A stretch of 64,000 nucleotides of DNA from Geothrix oryzae (GTDB taxonomy: Bacteria; Acidobacteriota; Holophagae; Holophagales; Holophagaceae): NCBI RefSeq assembly GCF_030295385.1, contig NZ_AP027079.1, positions 1,860,001 through 1,924,000 on the forward strand, given 5' to 3'. Position 1 is the first letter of the stretch; each line of letters begins with the position of its first letter. The position numbers and the translations under genes are program-made. Under the pieces are notes generated by a model, which was given only the letters and a program-made list of their open reading frames with translations, made no database searches and had not been told where the DNA came from. This document shows, piece after piece, positions 8,128 to 16,290 of this stretch.

Positions 8128-9226
8128 TTTCGCACTGTCCTCGCTGCTGCGGCGAAGGGGGCGGAACCTGTCGCTGCTCCTGGTCTACACGCTCGTGGTG
8201 GCCGTCCTCGCCTCGCTGATCTTCTTCGTCCAGGCCCTTAAGCGCGAGGCCCGACTGGTGCTCGGCCAGGCCCCGGAGATGGTGGTCCAGCGCATGGTGG
8301 CCGGGCGCCACGATCCGATCCCCACCGCCCAGGCGGAGGCCATCCGCGCCATCCGGGGGGTGAGGGAGGTCACGCCGCGGGTCTGGGGCTACTACTACGA
8401 TCCCGTCTATGGAGGGAACCTCACCGTCATGGGCCAGGAGGGCGGCGGCCTGGCGGCGGATTCCGTCCTCATCGGCCAGGGCGTGGCCCGCAGCATGCGC
8501 GTGAAGGAGGGGGACATGATCTCCCTCCGCGGCTACACCGGCCTTCCCATGCTGTTCTCAATCCAGAAGGTGCTGCCCGCCGAATCCGAATTGGTGTCGT
8601 CGGATCTCGTCATCATGGCCCTGCCGGACATCCGGACCCTCTTCAACCTGCCCGAAGGCCAGGCCACGGACCTGATGGTCCGCGCCGGAAACCCCCGCGA
8701 GCTGCCCACCATCGCCGCCAAGATCGTGGAGCGGTTCCCCGATGCCCGGCCCATCCTGAAATCCGAGATCCTCCGCACCTACGACGCCATTTTCGACTGG
8801 CGCGGCGGCCTGCTGGTGGCCGTGCTGGCCTCGGCCCTGCTCTCCTTCGTCATCTTCGCCTGGGACAAGGCCACGGGCCTCTCGGCGGAAGAACGTAAGG
8901 AGATCGGCATCCTGAAATCCATCGGCTGGGAGACCTCGGATGTGCTGCTGCTGAAGTTCTGGGAAGGCACCGTCATCTCCCTGACGGCCTTCCTCTCCGG
9001 CGTCCTGCTCGCCTACGGCCATGTCTTCTTCTTCTCCGCCTCGCTCTTCGAGCACGCCCTCAAGGGCTGGTCGGTCCTCTTCCCGCGCTACCGCCTCATC
9101 CCCACGGTGGACGCCTACCAGCTCGGGGTGCTGTTCTTCCTCACGGTCCTGCCCTACACGGCCGCCACCCTCGTGCCGTGTTGGCGGGCCGCCACGGTGG
9201 ACCCCGACGCCGCGATGAGGTCCTGA
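8090..9226 (+). CDS. ABC transporter permease, FtsX/MacB type
   Basis: This 378-residue permease has the four-helix FtsX/MacB layout: one helix near residues 24-44, a large periplasmic domain (about 45-240), then three helices near 243-263, 288-312 and 340-365. The cytoplasmic coupling region reads SAEERKEIGILKSIGWETSDV, typical of the family. Such permeases work with a cognate ATPase in mechanotransmission, lipoprotein release or export rather than classical import. The ATPase follows three bases downstream. The start at 8090 overlaps the preceding gene by 38 bases; an upstream extension would overlap it entirely. Confidence 0.9.
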   Translation: MHPSLRRTRNILDFALSSLLRRRGRNLSLLLVYTLVVAVLASLIFFVQALKREARLVLGQAPEMVVQRMVAGRHDPIPTAQAEAIRAIRGVREVTPRVWGYYYDPVYGGNLTVMGQEGGGLAADSVLIGQGVARSMRVKEGDMISLRGYTGLPMLFSIQKVLPAESELVSSDLVIMALPDIRTLFNLPEGQATDLMVRAGNPRELPTIAAKIVERFPDARPILKSEILRTYDAIFDWRGGLLVAVLASALLSFVIFAWDKATGLSAEERKEIGILKSIGWETSDVLLLKFWEGTVISLTAFLSGVLLAYGHVFFFSASLFEHALKGWSVLFPRYRLIPTVDAYQLGVLFFLTVLPYTAATLVPCWRAATVDPDAAMRS

Positions 9227-9228
9227 CC

Positions 9229-9951
9229 ATGATCGAGCTCACCCAGGTGGTGAAGACCTACCATGCCGGCCTCGCCACGCCGTTCACCGCGGTGGACGGC
9301 GTGAGCCTCCAGATTCCGTTCGGCCAGCTCACGATCCTCAAGGGCCCCAGCGGCTCCGGCAAGACGACCCTGCTGACCCTCATCGGCTGCATGGCCCGCC
9401 CCACCTCGGGTCGCATCCACCTCCATGGTCTTCCCGCGGCGGCCCTGCCCGGCCTCCCCTCTGGAGACGGCCTCGAGATCACCAGCCTGCCCGAGCGCTT
9501 CCTCACGGGCATCCGGCGCCGGACCTTCGGCTTCATCTTCCAGCAGTTCAACCTGATCCAGGGCATCTCGGCCTTGGAGAATGTGATGCTCCCAACCTGC
9601 CCCACCGGGGAGGACGCCGCTGTCGTCCGCCGCCGGGCCCTGGAGCTGTTGGGCCGCTTCGGCCTCTCGCGACAGGCCGGAGCCGCCGTGGGCCGGCTGT
9701 CCGGCGGCGAGGCCCAGCGCGTGGCCGTGGCCCGGGCCCTCATCAATGATCCCGCCGTGATCATCGCCGATGAGCCGACGGCCCACCTGGACAGCCGGCT
9801 CTCCGCGGAGTTCATGGAGCTGATGGGGACCTTCAAGGCCACCGGCAGGACCCTCCTCATCGCCAGCCACGACCCCATCGTCTACGAGTCGCCCCTCGCG
9901 GACCGGGTGGTGACCCTGCGGGACGGCCGCATCACCGCGACCACGCCATGA
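9229..9951 (+). CDS. ABC transporter ATPase, LolD/MacB type
   Basis: This 240-residue nucleotide-binding subunit has every canonical motif: Walker A GPSGSGKTT (39-47), Q-loop Q105 (FQQFNLI), signature LSGGE (157-161), Walker B IIADEPT with catalytic E182, D-loop HLD and switch H214 (ASHDP). It resembles LolD/MacB ATPases that pair with FtsX-type permeases, and the permease gene ends two bases upstream. A somewhat long insert at about 68-92 (LPAAALPGL to SLPERF) precedes the Q-loop. The final codons overlap the next gene by four bases (ATGA), consistent with one operon. Confidence 0.92.
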   Translation: MIELTQVVKTYHAGLATPFTAVDGVSLQIPFGQLTILKGPSGSGKTTLLTLIGCMARPTSGRIHLHGLPAAALPGLPSGDGLEITSLPERFLTGIRRRTFGFIFQQFNLIQGISALENVMLPTCPTGEDAAVVRRRALELLGRFGLSRQAGAAVGRLSGGEAQRVAVARALINDPAVIIADEPTAHLDSRLSAEFMELMGTFKATGRTLLIASHDPIVYESPLADRVVTLRDGRITATTP

Positions 9952-10940
9952 TTCAGCATCCGGGAGTCCTCGCCCTCCTGCTCGCCTCGGGCCTCGTCTC
10001 GCTCATGCTGGGCTTCGCGGGCTGGCATGCCGTCGAGATCATGCTCAGGTGGAACCTCCGGAGCGGCAGCGAGGTGCAGCTCGACCTGGAACGGCGCACC
10101 TACCTGGTCTCCACCCTCGTCGCCAACGCCCTCGTCATCCAGATCCTGTCCCTGTTCCTGTTCGTCTTCACGGCGGACGGCCTGCACGATCAGTTCGTGG
10201 GTGCCATGTGTGCCGCGGGTTCCCTCGCCGCCAACGGCTTCGGCTACCCCACCCTCCTGGTGAAGCTCGGCACCTGCCTGCTGGCCGGGGTGTGGCTGGT
10301 CCTCCACCACGCGGACACCCGGGGCCACGACTATCCGCTGATCCGTGCGAAGCACGCCCTGCTGCTGCTGCTGGTCCCTCTGGTGCTGCTGGAGACCTAC
10401 CTGCAGTGGCGCTATGTCGCCGGCCTGAAGGCCGATGTGATGACGAGCTGCTGCGGCAGCCTCTTCGGGCAGGGCCGCCAGAGCCTCGGCGCCAGTCTGG
10501 CCGGGCTGCCGCCCCGGTTCATGCGCCCCGCCTTCTGGTCCGTCCTGGCGGCCCTGCTGGCCGCAGGCGGCCTCGTCCTCCGGAAGCGGCAAGGCACGGT
10601 CCCGTTCGCGATCCTCAGCCTGGCCTTCCTGGCGGTGGCCGCCGCCTCTCTGATCTCCTTCATCGGCCTCTACATCTACGCCCTGCCCACGCACCACTGC
10701 CCCTTCTGCCTGCTGCACCGGGAGTACGGCTTCGTCGGCTATCCGCTGTACGGGGCCCTGCTGGGGGGGGCCATCTCGGGTCTGGGCGTCGGCGCCTTGG
10801 CGCCCTTTCAAGGACGCCCCAGCCTGGCGATCGCCCTGCCCGGGATCCAGCGGAAGCTCACCTGGGCCACGGTGGCCCTGGCGCTGCTCTTCACCCTCAT
10901 CGTGGGCGCGTGGATGGTGCTGTCGCCCTTAAGGCTCTAA
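9948..10940 (+). CDS. Polytopic membrane protein with DsbB/VKOR-like CPxC motif
   Basis: This 330-residue integral membrane protein has about seven or eight predicted helices (near 5-25, 53-76, 103-121, 136-154, 195-211, 219-246, 262-285 and 303-325). The motif HHCPFCLLH (249-257; C251 and C254) lies at a membrane boundary and resembles the CPxC motif of DsbB, the disulfide-generating quinone reductase. A vicinal pair C168-C169 (MTSCCGS) and C88/C110 could complete a thiol relay or bind copper. Similarity to DsbB is by motif only and I do not recognise the whole protein. It overlaps the ATPase gene by four bases and ends convergently, overlapping the next gene by four. Confidence 0.8.
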   Translation: MIQHPGVLALLLASGLVSLMLGFAGWHAVEIMLRWNLRSGSEVQLDLERRTYLVSTLVANALVIQILSLFLFVFTADGLHDQFVGAMCAAGSLAANGFGYPTLLVKLGTCLLAGVWLVLHHADTRGHDYPLIRAKHALLLLLVPLVLLETYLQWRYVAGLKADVMTSCCGSLFGQGRQSLGASLAGLPPRFMRPAFWSVLAALLAAGGLVLRKRQGTVPFAILSLAFLAVAAASLISFIGLYIYALPTHHCPFCLLHREYGFVGYPLYGALLGGAISGLGVGALAPFQGRPSLAIALPGIQRKLTWATVALALLFTLIVGAWMVLSPLRL

Positions 10941-11443
10941 CTCATGCCGTGGCGGCCCAGGTAGCGCCGCACGGCCGCCTGGGTTTCGGGCAGCTGGAGA
11001 CCGGCCTCCATGGAGATCCGGAGCGCCTCCGACATGGGCATGCCCTTGTCCATCACCAGCCAGGGACAGACGATGGCCGCGGCCCGGTTGCCGTTGCTGC
11101 AGTGGAGCAGCACCCGGGAGCCCTTGGGAAGGTCGCGAAGCAGGGTCCTCAGGAAGTCGAAGTCAGCATCCGGGGGCGCTTTGGCCAGTGCGTAGCGCTG
11201 GTAGTGGATCCCCAGATCGGTCATCTTCGCCGACTCGGATTCGCAATTGAGGTTCGGCTCGTCATCCCGGCGCAGGTCGATCACATGGGTGAAGTGGTGC
11301 TTCTTCAGGGCCTGGCAGGTGGTCTCGTTGGGCGTGCCCTTGAGCACAAAGACGCCGGTGCGCACCTCCACGGCGCCTGGAATCACCGAGTCCTGGGCCT
11401 GGAGCACCAGGGCCGGGAGAAGGAGGAGCGACAGTTTCAACAT
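10937..11443 (-). CDS. Secreted protein-tyrosine-phosphatase-like protein
   Basis: This 168-residue protein has a signal peptide (about 1-17, ending LQAQ) and a dual-specificity-phosphatase-like core: VIDLRRDDEPN (54-64), then the phosphate loop HCSNGNRAA (C115 to R120). The loop spacing is C-x4-R rather than the C-x5-R of typical PTPs; a shortened loop also occurs in DUF442/beta-lactamase-hydrolase-like relatives. ATG 11443 was chosen because GGAGGG lies four bases upstream and it begins at the signal peptide. Possible roles are dephosphorylation or sulfur transfer in the periplasm; neither is proven by the sequence. It lies convergent to the membrane protein of the NosL cassette. Confidence 0.75.
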   Translation of the reverse strand: MLKLSLLLLPALVLQAQDSVIPGAVEVRTGVFVLKGTPNETTCQALKKHHFTHVIDLRRDDEPNLNCESESAKMTDLGIHYQRYALAKAPPDADFDFLRTLLRDLPKGSRVLLHCSNGNRAAAIVCPWLVMDKGMPMSEALRISMEAGLQLPETQAAVRRYLGRHGMS

Positions 11444-11587
11444 GGAACCCTCCGCGACATCGCCTGGATACCAGGCAGGTTCGCGGAGACCACCGGAGGG
11501 GCCTAAGGCTTTGGAGCCCGGGTCCCAGCGGGCGGGTCTCCACACTTCCCAATGTAGGCCTTTGGGTCAGCTATTCAATGGACCTGG

Positions 11588-12958
11588 TCAGACGGTTCTG
11601 GAAAAAGCCGTCTTGGCGCTGAGCTTCGCCAGGTAGGCATCGAAGGGCTGAACCAGGTTCCGGACGAAGCGCCGGCCCAGGTCCGTGATGAAGATCCCCT
11701 CCGGGCGGACCTCCACCGTGCCCTGGGACACTTCCTCCTTCAGCTGCGTCACGGCATCGGCAAAGAGCACCGGCCCGTCCACGTCGAACCGCTGCTTGAG
11801 GTCCTCCCAGCGCAGCTCGAAGTGGCCCATGAGGTGGTGGATCACCCAGCGGCGCAGCTCGTCGTCCTCGGTCAGGCGATGACCCTTGTGAACGGCAAGA
11901 TGTCCTTCCGTGATGCTCCGTTCCCACTTCGCGAGGATCTTCTCGTTCTGGGAATACACGCCGGCCACATTGGAGATGGCGCTGGGCCCGAAGCCCACCA
12001 GATCCGAGCCCGCCTTCACGGCGTAGCCCATGAAGTTGCGGATGAGCTTGCCCTCCTGGACCGCCTTGGCCATGGGATCGTCCGGGTGGGCGAAGTGGTC
12101 CATGCCGATGGCGACATAGCCCGCCTTCTCCAGGATGTCCGAGGCCAGCAGCAGCAGGTCCAGACGCAGCTCCGGCGTGGGGAGGGTCTCCTCGGGGATG
12201 CTCCGCTGGAACGGCATGATGCTGGGCAGGTAGGCGAACCCGTAGATGGCCATGCGGTCCGGCGACAGTTCCAGGGTGGATTCCAGGGTGCGGCGGAAGG
12301 TGTCCATGGTCTGACCCGGCAGGCCGTAGACCAGGTCCAGGTTCACGCCGTCAAAGCCCAGCTCCCGGCATTGCCGCATGGCCGTGAGGGTGTGGTCCCA
12401 GGTCTGGCCGCGGGTGATGAGGGCCTGCACATTCTCGTCCAGGTCCTGCACTCCGAAGGAGACCCGGTTGAAGCCCATCTCCCGCAGCGCCGGCAGCTGG
12501 TCCGGTTCCAGGAAGGTGGGATCCACTTCGATGGCGATCTCGGCGCCTGGCAGGAACTCGAAGCGGTCCTTGAAGAGCTGGAAGGTGCGCTTGAGGTCCG
12601 CCGCCTTCAGGTAGGTGGGCGTGCCCCCGCCCCAGTGCAGCTGCAGGGCCTTGCGGCGGTCCTTCAGGCGCGAGCAGACGAGGTCGAGTTCCTTCGTCAC
12701 CGCCGCGAGGTAGGCCTCCACGGGGTCGTACTGGGGGCTCACCACCACATTGCAGCCGCAATAGGCGCAGCGACGGGGGCAGAAGGGGATGTGCAGGTAG
12801 AGCGACAGGGCCTCGTCCGGTCGGGCGTTGGCGCGGTCGAGCGCCGCCAGCACCTCGGGCTCCGGAAAGTCGTCGGACCAGACCGGGGGCATGGGGTAGC
12901 CCGTGTAGCGCGGTCCGGGCCGGTCGTACCGACGGATGAGATCGGCGAGCTGGTTCAT
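11588..12958 (-). CDS. hemN: Oxygen-independent coproporphyrinogen III dehydrogenase
   Basis: This 456-residue radical-SAM enzyme converts coproporphyrinogen III to protoporphyrinogen IX without oxygen. The cluster motif is CPRRCAYCGC (C60, C64, C67; C69 is the extra HemN cysteine). The N-terminal signature RPGPRYTGYP (13-22), the SAM-binding GGGTP and the HemN C-terminal domain are present, which separates it from HemW-like proteins. It is the last gene of a heme operon; its start overlaps the hemE stop by four bases. No HemF is seen here, fitting anaerobic or facultative growth. The 144 bases beyond it to the phosphatase-like gene start hold nothing I can name. Confidence 0.95.
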   Translation of the reverse strand: MNQLADLIRRYDRPGPRYTGYPMPPVWSDDFPEPEVLAALDRANARPDEALSLYLHIPFCPRRCAYCGCNVVVSPQYDPVEAYLAAVTKELDLVCSRLKDRRKALQLHWGGGTPTYLKAADLKRTFQLFKDRFEFLPGAEIAIEVDPTFLEPDQLPALREMGFNRVSFGVQDLDENVQALITRGQTWDHTLTAMRQCRELGFDGVNLDLVYGLPGQTMDTFRRTLESTLELSPDRMAIYGFAYLPSIMPFQRSIPEETLPTPELRLDLLLLASDILEKAGYVAIGMDHFAHPDDPMAKAVQEGKLIRNFMGYAVKAGSDLVGFGPSAISNVAGVYSQNEKILAKWERSITEGHLAVHKGHRLTEDDELRRWVIHHLMGHFELRWEDLKQRFDVDGPVLFADAVTQLKEEVSQGTVEVRPEGIFITDLGRRFVRNLVQPFDAYLAKLSAKTAFSRTV

Positions 12959-13944
12959 GCCTTCACCTCGTCAAGAACGGCCGCCACCACGGCGGGGTCG
13001 GTCTCGGGCACGAGCCCATGACCCAGATTGAAAACATGGGGGTGCCCCTTCATGGCGTCCACGATGGCGCGGGCCTTCCGCTTCGCGGTGTCGGCGCCCG
13101 CCAGGAGCGCGATGGGATCGAGGTTGCCCTGCAGCACCATCTTGGGGAAGCGGCGGCGGGCCTCGGAGATCGGCACCTGCCAAGGCACGGCCAGCCCCTT
13201 GCAGGGCAGCTGGTTCAGGGAATCCGGCAGGTAGCCCGTGCGGGCGAAGAAGAGGGTCGGCGCCGCCGTCACCTGGGAGAGCGTGCGCTCGACGGAGGGC
13301 AGCGCGAAGGTCGCGTAGTCGTCGGCGTCGAGCTCACCGGCCCAGGTGTCGAAGAGCTGCACACCCTGGGCTCCGGCCTCGATGTGCAGGTTCAGCAGGC
13401 GCGCGGCGGCGTCCGCCAGCTTGTCCATCCACTTCTGGGCCAGCACGGGGTTCTGGTGGATGAAGGCCTTGGCCTTCGCCCAGCCCTTGCTGCCCTTCCC
13501 TTCGATGCCGTAGGCCAGCAGGGTCCAGGGAGCGCCTGCGAAACCGAGCATCGTGACCTTCTCGGGCAGGTTGGCCTTCACCTTGCGGATGGCATTGCAG
13601 ACCGGCTCGAAGACCTTCTCGTCCAGGGGACGGTTGATGTCGATCTGGTCCAGCGTCTTGCCGATGCGGGGGCCGCCCTCGGGGATGGTGACCTCGCAGC
13701 CCAGCGCATCGAGAATCACCAGGATGTCGCTGAAGATGATGGCGCCGTCGATCTGGGGGAAGCGGCGGATGGGCTGCAGGGTGACTTCCGCCGCCAGGTC
13801 CGAATCGTTGAGCAGCTGCTCGAAGGTGACCTTGGCCCGCACTTCGCGGTATTCCGGCAGGAAGCGCCCGGCTTGGCGCATGAACCAGACCGGGGGCTTG
13901 TCGAGGACTTCACCGTTGAGAACACGCAGCAGGGACTGGGGCAT
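12955..13944 (-). CDS. hemE: Uroporphyrinogen decarboxylase
   Basis: This 329-residue enzyme removes four carboxyl groups from uroporphyrinogen III to give coproporphyrinogen III. The hallmark PPVWFMRQAGR near the N-terminus, the catalytic-loop region IIFSDILV, GFAGAPWTL and the C-terminal FNLGHGL are all visible. An upstream ATG at 13968 would add eight residues but falls inside an intergenic repeat; the ATG at 13944 gives the usual family start and is preferred. It lies between hemL and hemN in a heme operon and overlaps hemN by four bases. Confidence 0.94.
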   Translation of the reverse strand: MPQSLLRVLNGEVLDKPPVWFMRQAGRFLPEYREVRAKVTFEQLLNDSDLAAEVTLQPIRRFPQIDGAIIFSDILVILDALGCEVTIPEGGPRIGKTLDQIDINRPLDEKVFEPVCNAIRKVKANLPEKVTMLGFAGAPWTLLAYGIEGKGSKGWAKAKAFIHQNPVLAQKWMDKLADAAARLLNLHIEAGAQGVQLFDTWAGELDADDYATFALPSVERTLSQVTAAPTLFFARTGYLPDSLNQLPCKGLAVPWQVPISEARRRFPKMVLQGNLDPIALLAGADTAKRKARAIVDAMKGHPHVFNLGHGLVPETDPAVVAAVLDEVKA

Positions 13945-13963
13945 CACATCACCGAAAAAACCA

Positions 13964-13999
13964 TTCACCGCAGAGGACGCAGAGAACGCAGAGGAAAGA
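13964..13999. repeat. Intergenic repeat with 9-base period (copy 1)
   Basis: Between hemL and hemE the plus strand reads TTCACC followed by three near-identical nine-base units: GCAGAGGAC, GCAGAGAAC, GCAGAGGAA. This style of repeat (CGCAGAG units) is scattered through intergenic DNA of many unrelated bacteria. It interrupts an otherwise tight operon and creates a spurious upstream ATG for hemE. Two related elements lie at 39457 and 49801. Confidence 0.7.
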
Positions 14000-14012
14000 G
14001 ACTTGCGAAAGA

Positions 14013-15269
14013 TCAGGCGAAGTCCTTGGCTACGGCGGCCGCGGCCTGCTTGAAGCGGGCCAGCTCGGCTTCGCCGTGGGCGGCGCTGAGGAAGGCCACT
14101 TCGTAGCCGCTGGGCGGCAGGTAGACGCCCTGACCCAGCAGGGCCTTGTGCAGGCGGTTGAAGACGCTGATGGCCTCGCCCTTCACCGCGTCGCTGCGGC
14201 GCACGCCGTCCTGGAACAGCGGCCAGAGCAGGCTACCGTAGCGGGGGCAATGGAGGCCCGGAATGGTCTCGAAGGCCGCGGCCCACTTCTCGGCGTTGGC
14301 TTCCAGGCTGGCGTAGAAGGCCGGAGTGAGCTTCTCCATGGTGGCGAGGCCCGCGGCCATGGCCACGGGATTGCCGGACAGCGTGCCCGCCTGGTAGACC
14401 GGGCCGTCCGGCGCGACGACGCCCATGATGTCCTTGCGGCCGCCGTAGAGGCCCACGGGCATGCCGCCGCCGATGATCTTGCCGTAGGTCGCCATGTCCG
14501 GCGTGATGCCCAGGCGCTCGGCCGCGCCGCCCGGGGCCACCCGGAAGCCGCTGATGACCTCGTCGAAGATGAGGACCACGCCGTGCTGGGTGCACAGCTC
14601 GCGCAGACGCTTGAGGAATTCGGGGCGCTGGAGCAGCAGGCCGTTGTTGGCGGGAATGGGCTCGATGATGGCCGCCGCCAGCTCGCCACCGATCTCGGCG
14701 AAGGTGCGCTCCAGGGTCTCCATGTCATCGAGCGTGACCACGGAGGTCAGCTCGGCGATGGCCTTGGGCACGCCGGCGCTGGTGGGCGCGCCGAAGGTGA
14801 CGAGGCCGGAGCCCGCCTTCACCAGCAATCCGTCGCTGTGGCCGTGGTAGCAGCCCTCGAACTTCAGGATGCGCTCCCGACCCGTGAAGCCGCGGGCGGC
14901 GCGCAGGGCGGACATGACGGCCTCGGTGCCCGAGGACACGAAGCGCATCTTCTCGATGAAAGGCACCATCTCCTTGATCTTCCGGGCGAGGGAGAGCTCG
15001 CGGCGGCTGGGGGCGCCGAAGGTGAGGCCTTCCTGCATGGCCTCGTTCACGGCGGCCAGGATGTCGGGATGGGCGTGGCCCAGGATCAGCGGGCCCCAGG
15101 ACATGCACAGATCGAGGAAGCGCTGGCCATCCTCGTCCTCGAACCAGGCGCCCGAAGCCTTCTTGAAGAACTTGGGCGTGCCGCCCACGGCGCGGAAGGC
15201 CCGCACGGGGCTGGAGACGCCACCGGGAAAATGGGTGAGCGCTTCCTGGAACAGGGTCTCGTTACTCAT
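14013..15269 (-). CDS. hemL: Glutamate-1-semialdehyde 2,1-aminomutase
   Basis: This 418-residue PLP enzyme converts glutamate-1-semialdehyde to 5-aminolevulinate, the second step of the C5 heme route. The PLP-binding lysine is K264 (TYGKIIGGGMP). Also seen are FPGGVSSPVRAF near the start, SSGTEA (112-117) and FDEVISGFR (235-243), all diagnostic for HemL rather than other class III aminotransferases. It lies between hemB and hemE on the same strand, with 43 bases to hemB and about 68 to the preferred hemE start. Length is normal. Confidence 0.96.
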   Translation of the reverse strand: MSNETLFQEALTHFPGGVSSPVRAFRAVGGTPKFFKKASGAWFEDEDGQRFLDLCMSWGPLILGHAHPDILAAVNEAMQEGLTFGAPSRRELSLARKIKEMVPFIEKMRFVSSGTEAVMSALRAARGFTGRERILKFEGCYHGHSDGLLVKAGSGLVTFGAPTSAGVPKAIAELTSVVTLDDMETLERTFAEIGGELAAAIIEPIPANNGLLLQRPEFLKRLRELCTQHGVVLIFDEVISGFRVAPGGAAERLGITPDMATYGKIIGGGMPVGLYGGRKDIMGVVAPDGPVYQAGTLSGNPVAMAAGLATMEKLTPAFYASLEANAEKWAAAFETIPGLHCPRYGSLLWPLFQDGVRRSDAVKGEAISVFNRLHKALLGQGVYLPPSGYEVAFLSAAHGEAELARFKQAAAAVAKDFA

Positions 15270-15312
15270 GAATGCCTCTTAGATGCTCTGCGGTTGACGG
15301 TTTTCCTTCGAC

Positions 15313-16290
15313 TCAGGAGACCCATCCCTTTTCCACGGCCTCGCGGCCGGCGTAGGTGACGATCATGTCTGCGCCGGCGCGCCGGATGGCGAGGAGGTGC
15401 TCGTACATCAGCTGGTCGCCGTTTACCCAGCCCATCCGATCCGCCGCCTTGACGCTGCTGAATTCGCTGGACACATGGTAGGCGCAGATGGGCGCCAGCT
15501 GGGCTTCGCGCAGGCGCCAGATGAGGTCGAGGTTCGGCAGGGCCGGTTTGACCATGAGCATGTCCGCCCCCTCCTCCACATCCAGGAGCGCGTCCCGCAG
15601 GCCCTCGCGGGCATTGCGGGGGTCCATCTGGTAGGTCTTCCGGTCGCCGAACTTGGGGCTGCTGTGGGCGGCTTCGCGGAAGGGCCCGTAGTAGGCGCCC
15701 GCATGCTTGATGGCATAACTGAGGATGCTGGTCTGGGTGAAACCGTTCTGGTCGAGCAGGGCGCGGATCGCGGCCACGCGGCCATCCATCATGTCGCTGG
15801 GCGAGACCACATCGGCGCCCGCCTCGGCGTGCCGCAGGGCCATTTCCGCCAGGATCGGCAGCGTCTCGTCGTTCCGGACCAGCCCCTCCTCGTCCACGAG
15901 GCCGCAATGGCCGTGGCTGGTGGCGCCACAGAGGCACACATCCGTGATCACGATGAGGTCCGAGCCGAATGCCTTCTTCAGGGCCCTCACCGCCTTGGGA
16001 ACGACGCCCTGGCGGTCGCGGACATAGGCCGCATCGGGCGTCTTGGAGCCTTCCTCCGGCACGCCGAAGAGCAGCACGCTGGCCAGGCCGCGCTTCAGGT
16101 CTTTCTCCACCTGACGCACGGTCTCCTCCACGCCGGCGTTGGAGATGCCCGGCATGCTGGAAATCTCGCTGCTGCCCGCCTGGGGCTGGACGAAGTGGCC
16201 CTGGATGAGGTGGCGGGCGCGAAGATCGGTCTCGGCCACCAGGTTGCGCATGGCGGCGCTGGTGCGAAGGCGGCGGGAGCGGTTCAGCAT
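15313..16290 (-). CDS. hemB: Delta-aminolevulinic acid dehydratase (porphobilinogen synthase)
   Basis: This 325-residue enzyme condenses two aminolevulinate molecules to porphobilinogen. The two Schiff-base lysines are K195 (SYAIKHAG) and K248 (MLMVKPALP). A cysteine-rich metal site, DVCLCGATSHGHCG (C119, C121, C129), marks the zinc-dependent class. ATG 16290 gives the usual start; the open frame continues upstream only as a shadow of hemD. It overlaps the hemD stop by seven bases, indicating coupled translation in the heme operon. Confidence 0.96.
   Translation of the reverse strand: MLNRSRRLRTSAAMRNLVAETDLRARHLIQGHFVQPQAGSSEISSMPGISNAGVEETVRQVEKDLKRGLASVLLFGVPEEGSKTPDAAYVRDRQGVVPKAVRALKKAFGSDLIVITDVCLCGATSHGHCGLVDEEGLVRNDETLPILAEMALRHAEAGADVVSPSDMMDGRVAAIRALLDQNGFTQTSILSYAIKHAGAYYGPFREAAHSSPKFGDRKTYQMDPRNAREGLRDALLDVEEGADMLMVKPALPNLDLIWRLREAQLAPICAYHVSSEFSSVKAADRMGWVNGDQLMYEHLLAIRRAGADMIVTYAGREAVEKGWVS

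Noticed and set aside
13945-13968. Upstream ATG for hemE at 13968
   Set aside because: It falls within an intergenic repeat and would add residues not typical of HemE; ATG 13944 gives a normal N-terminus.
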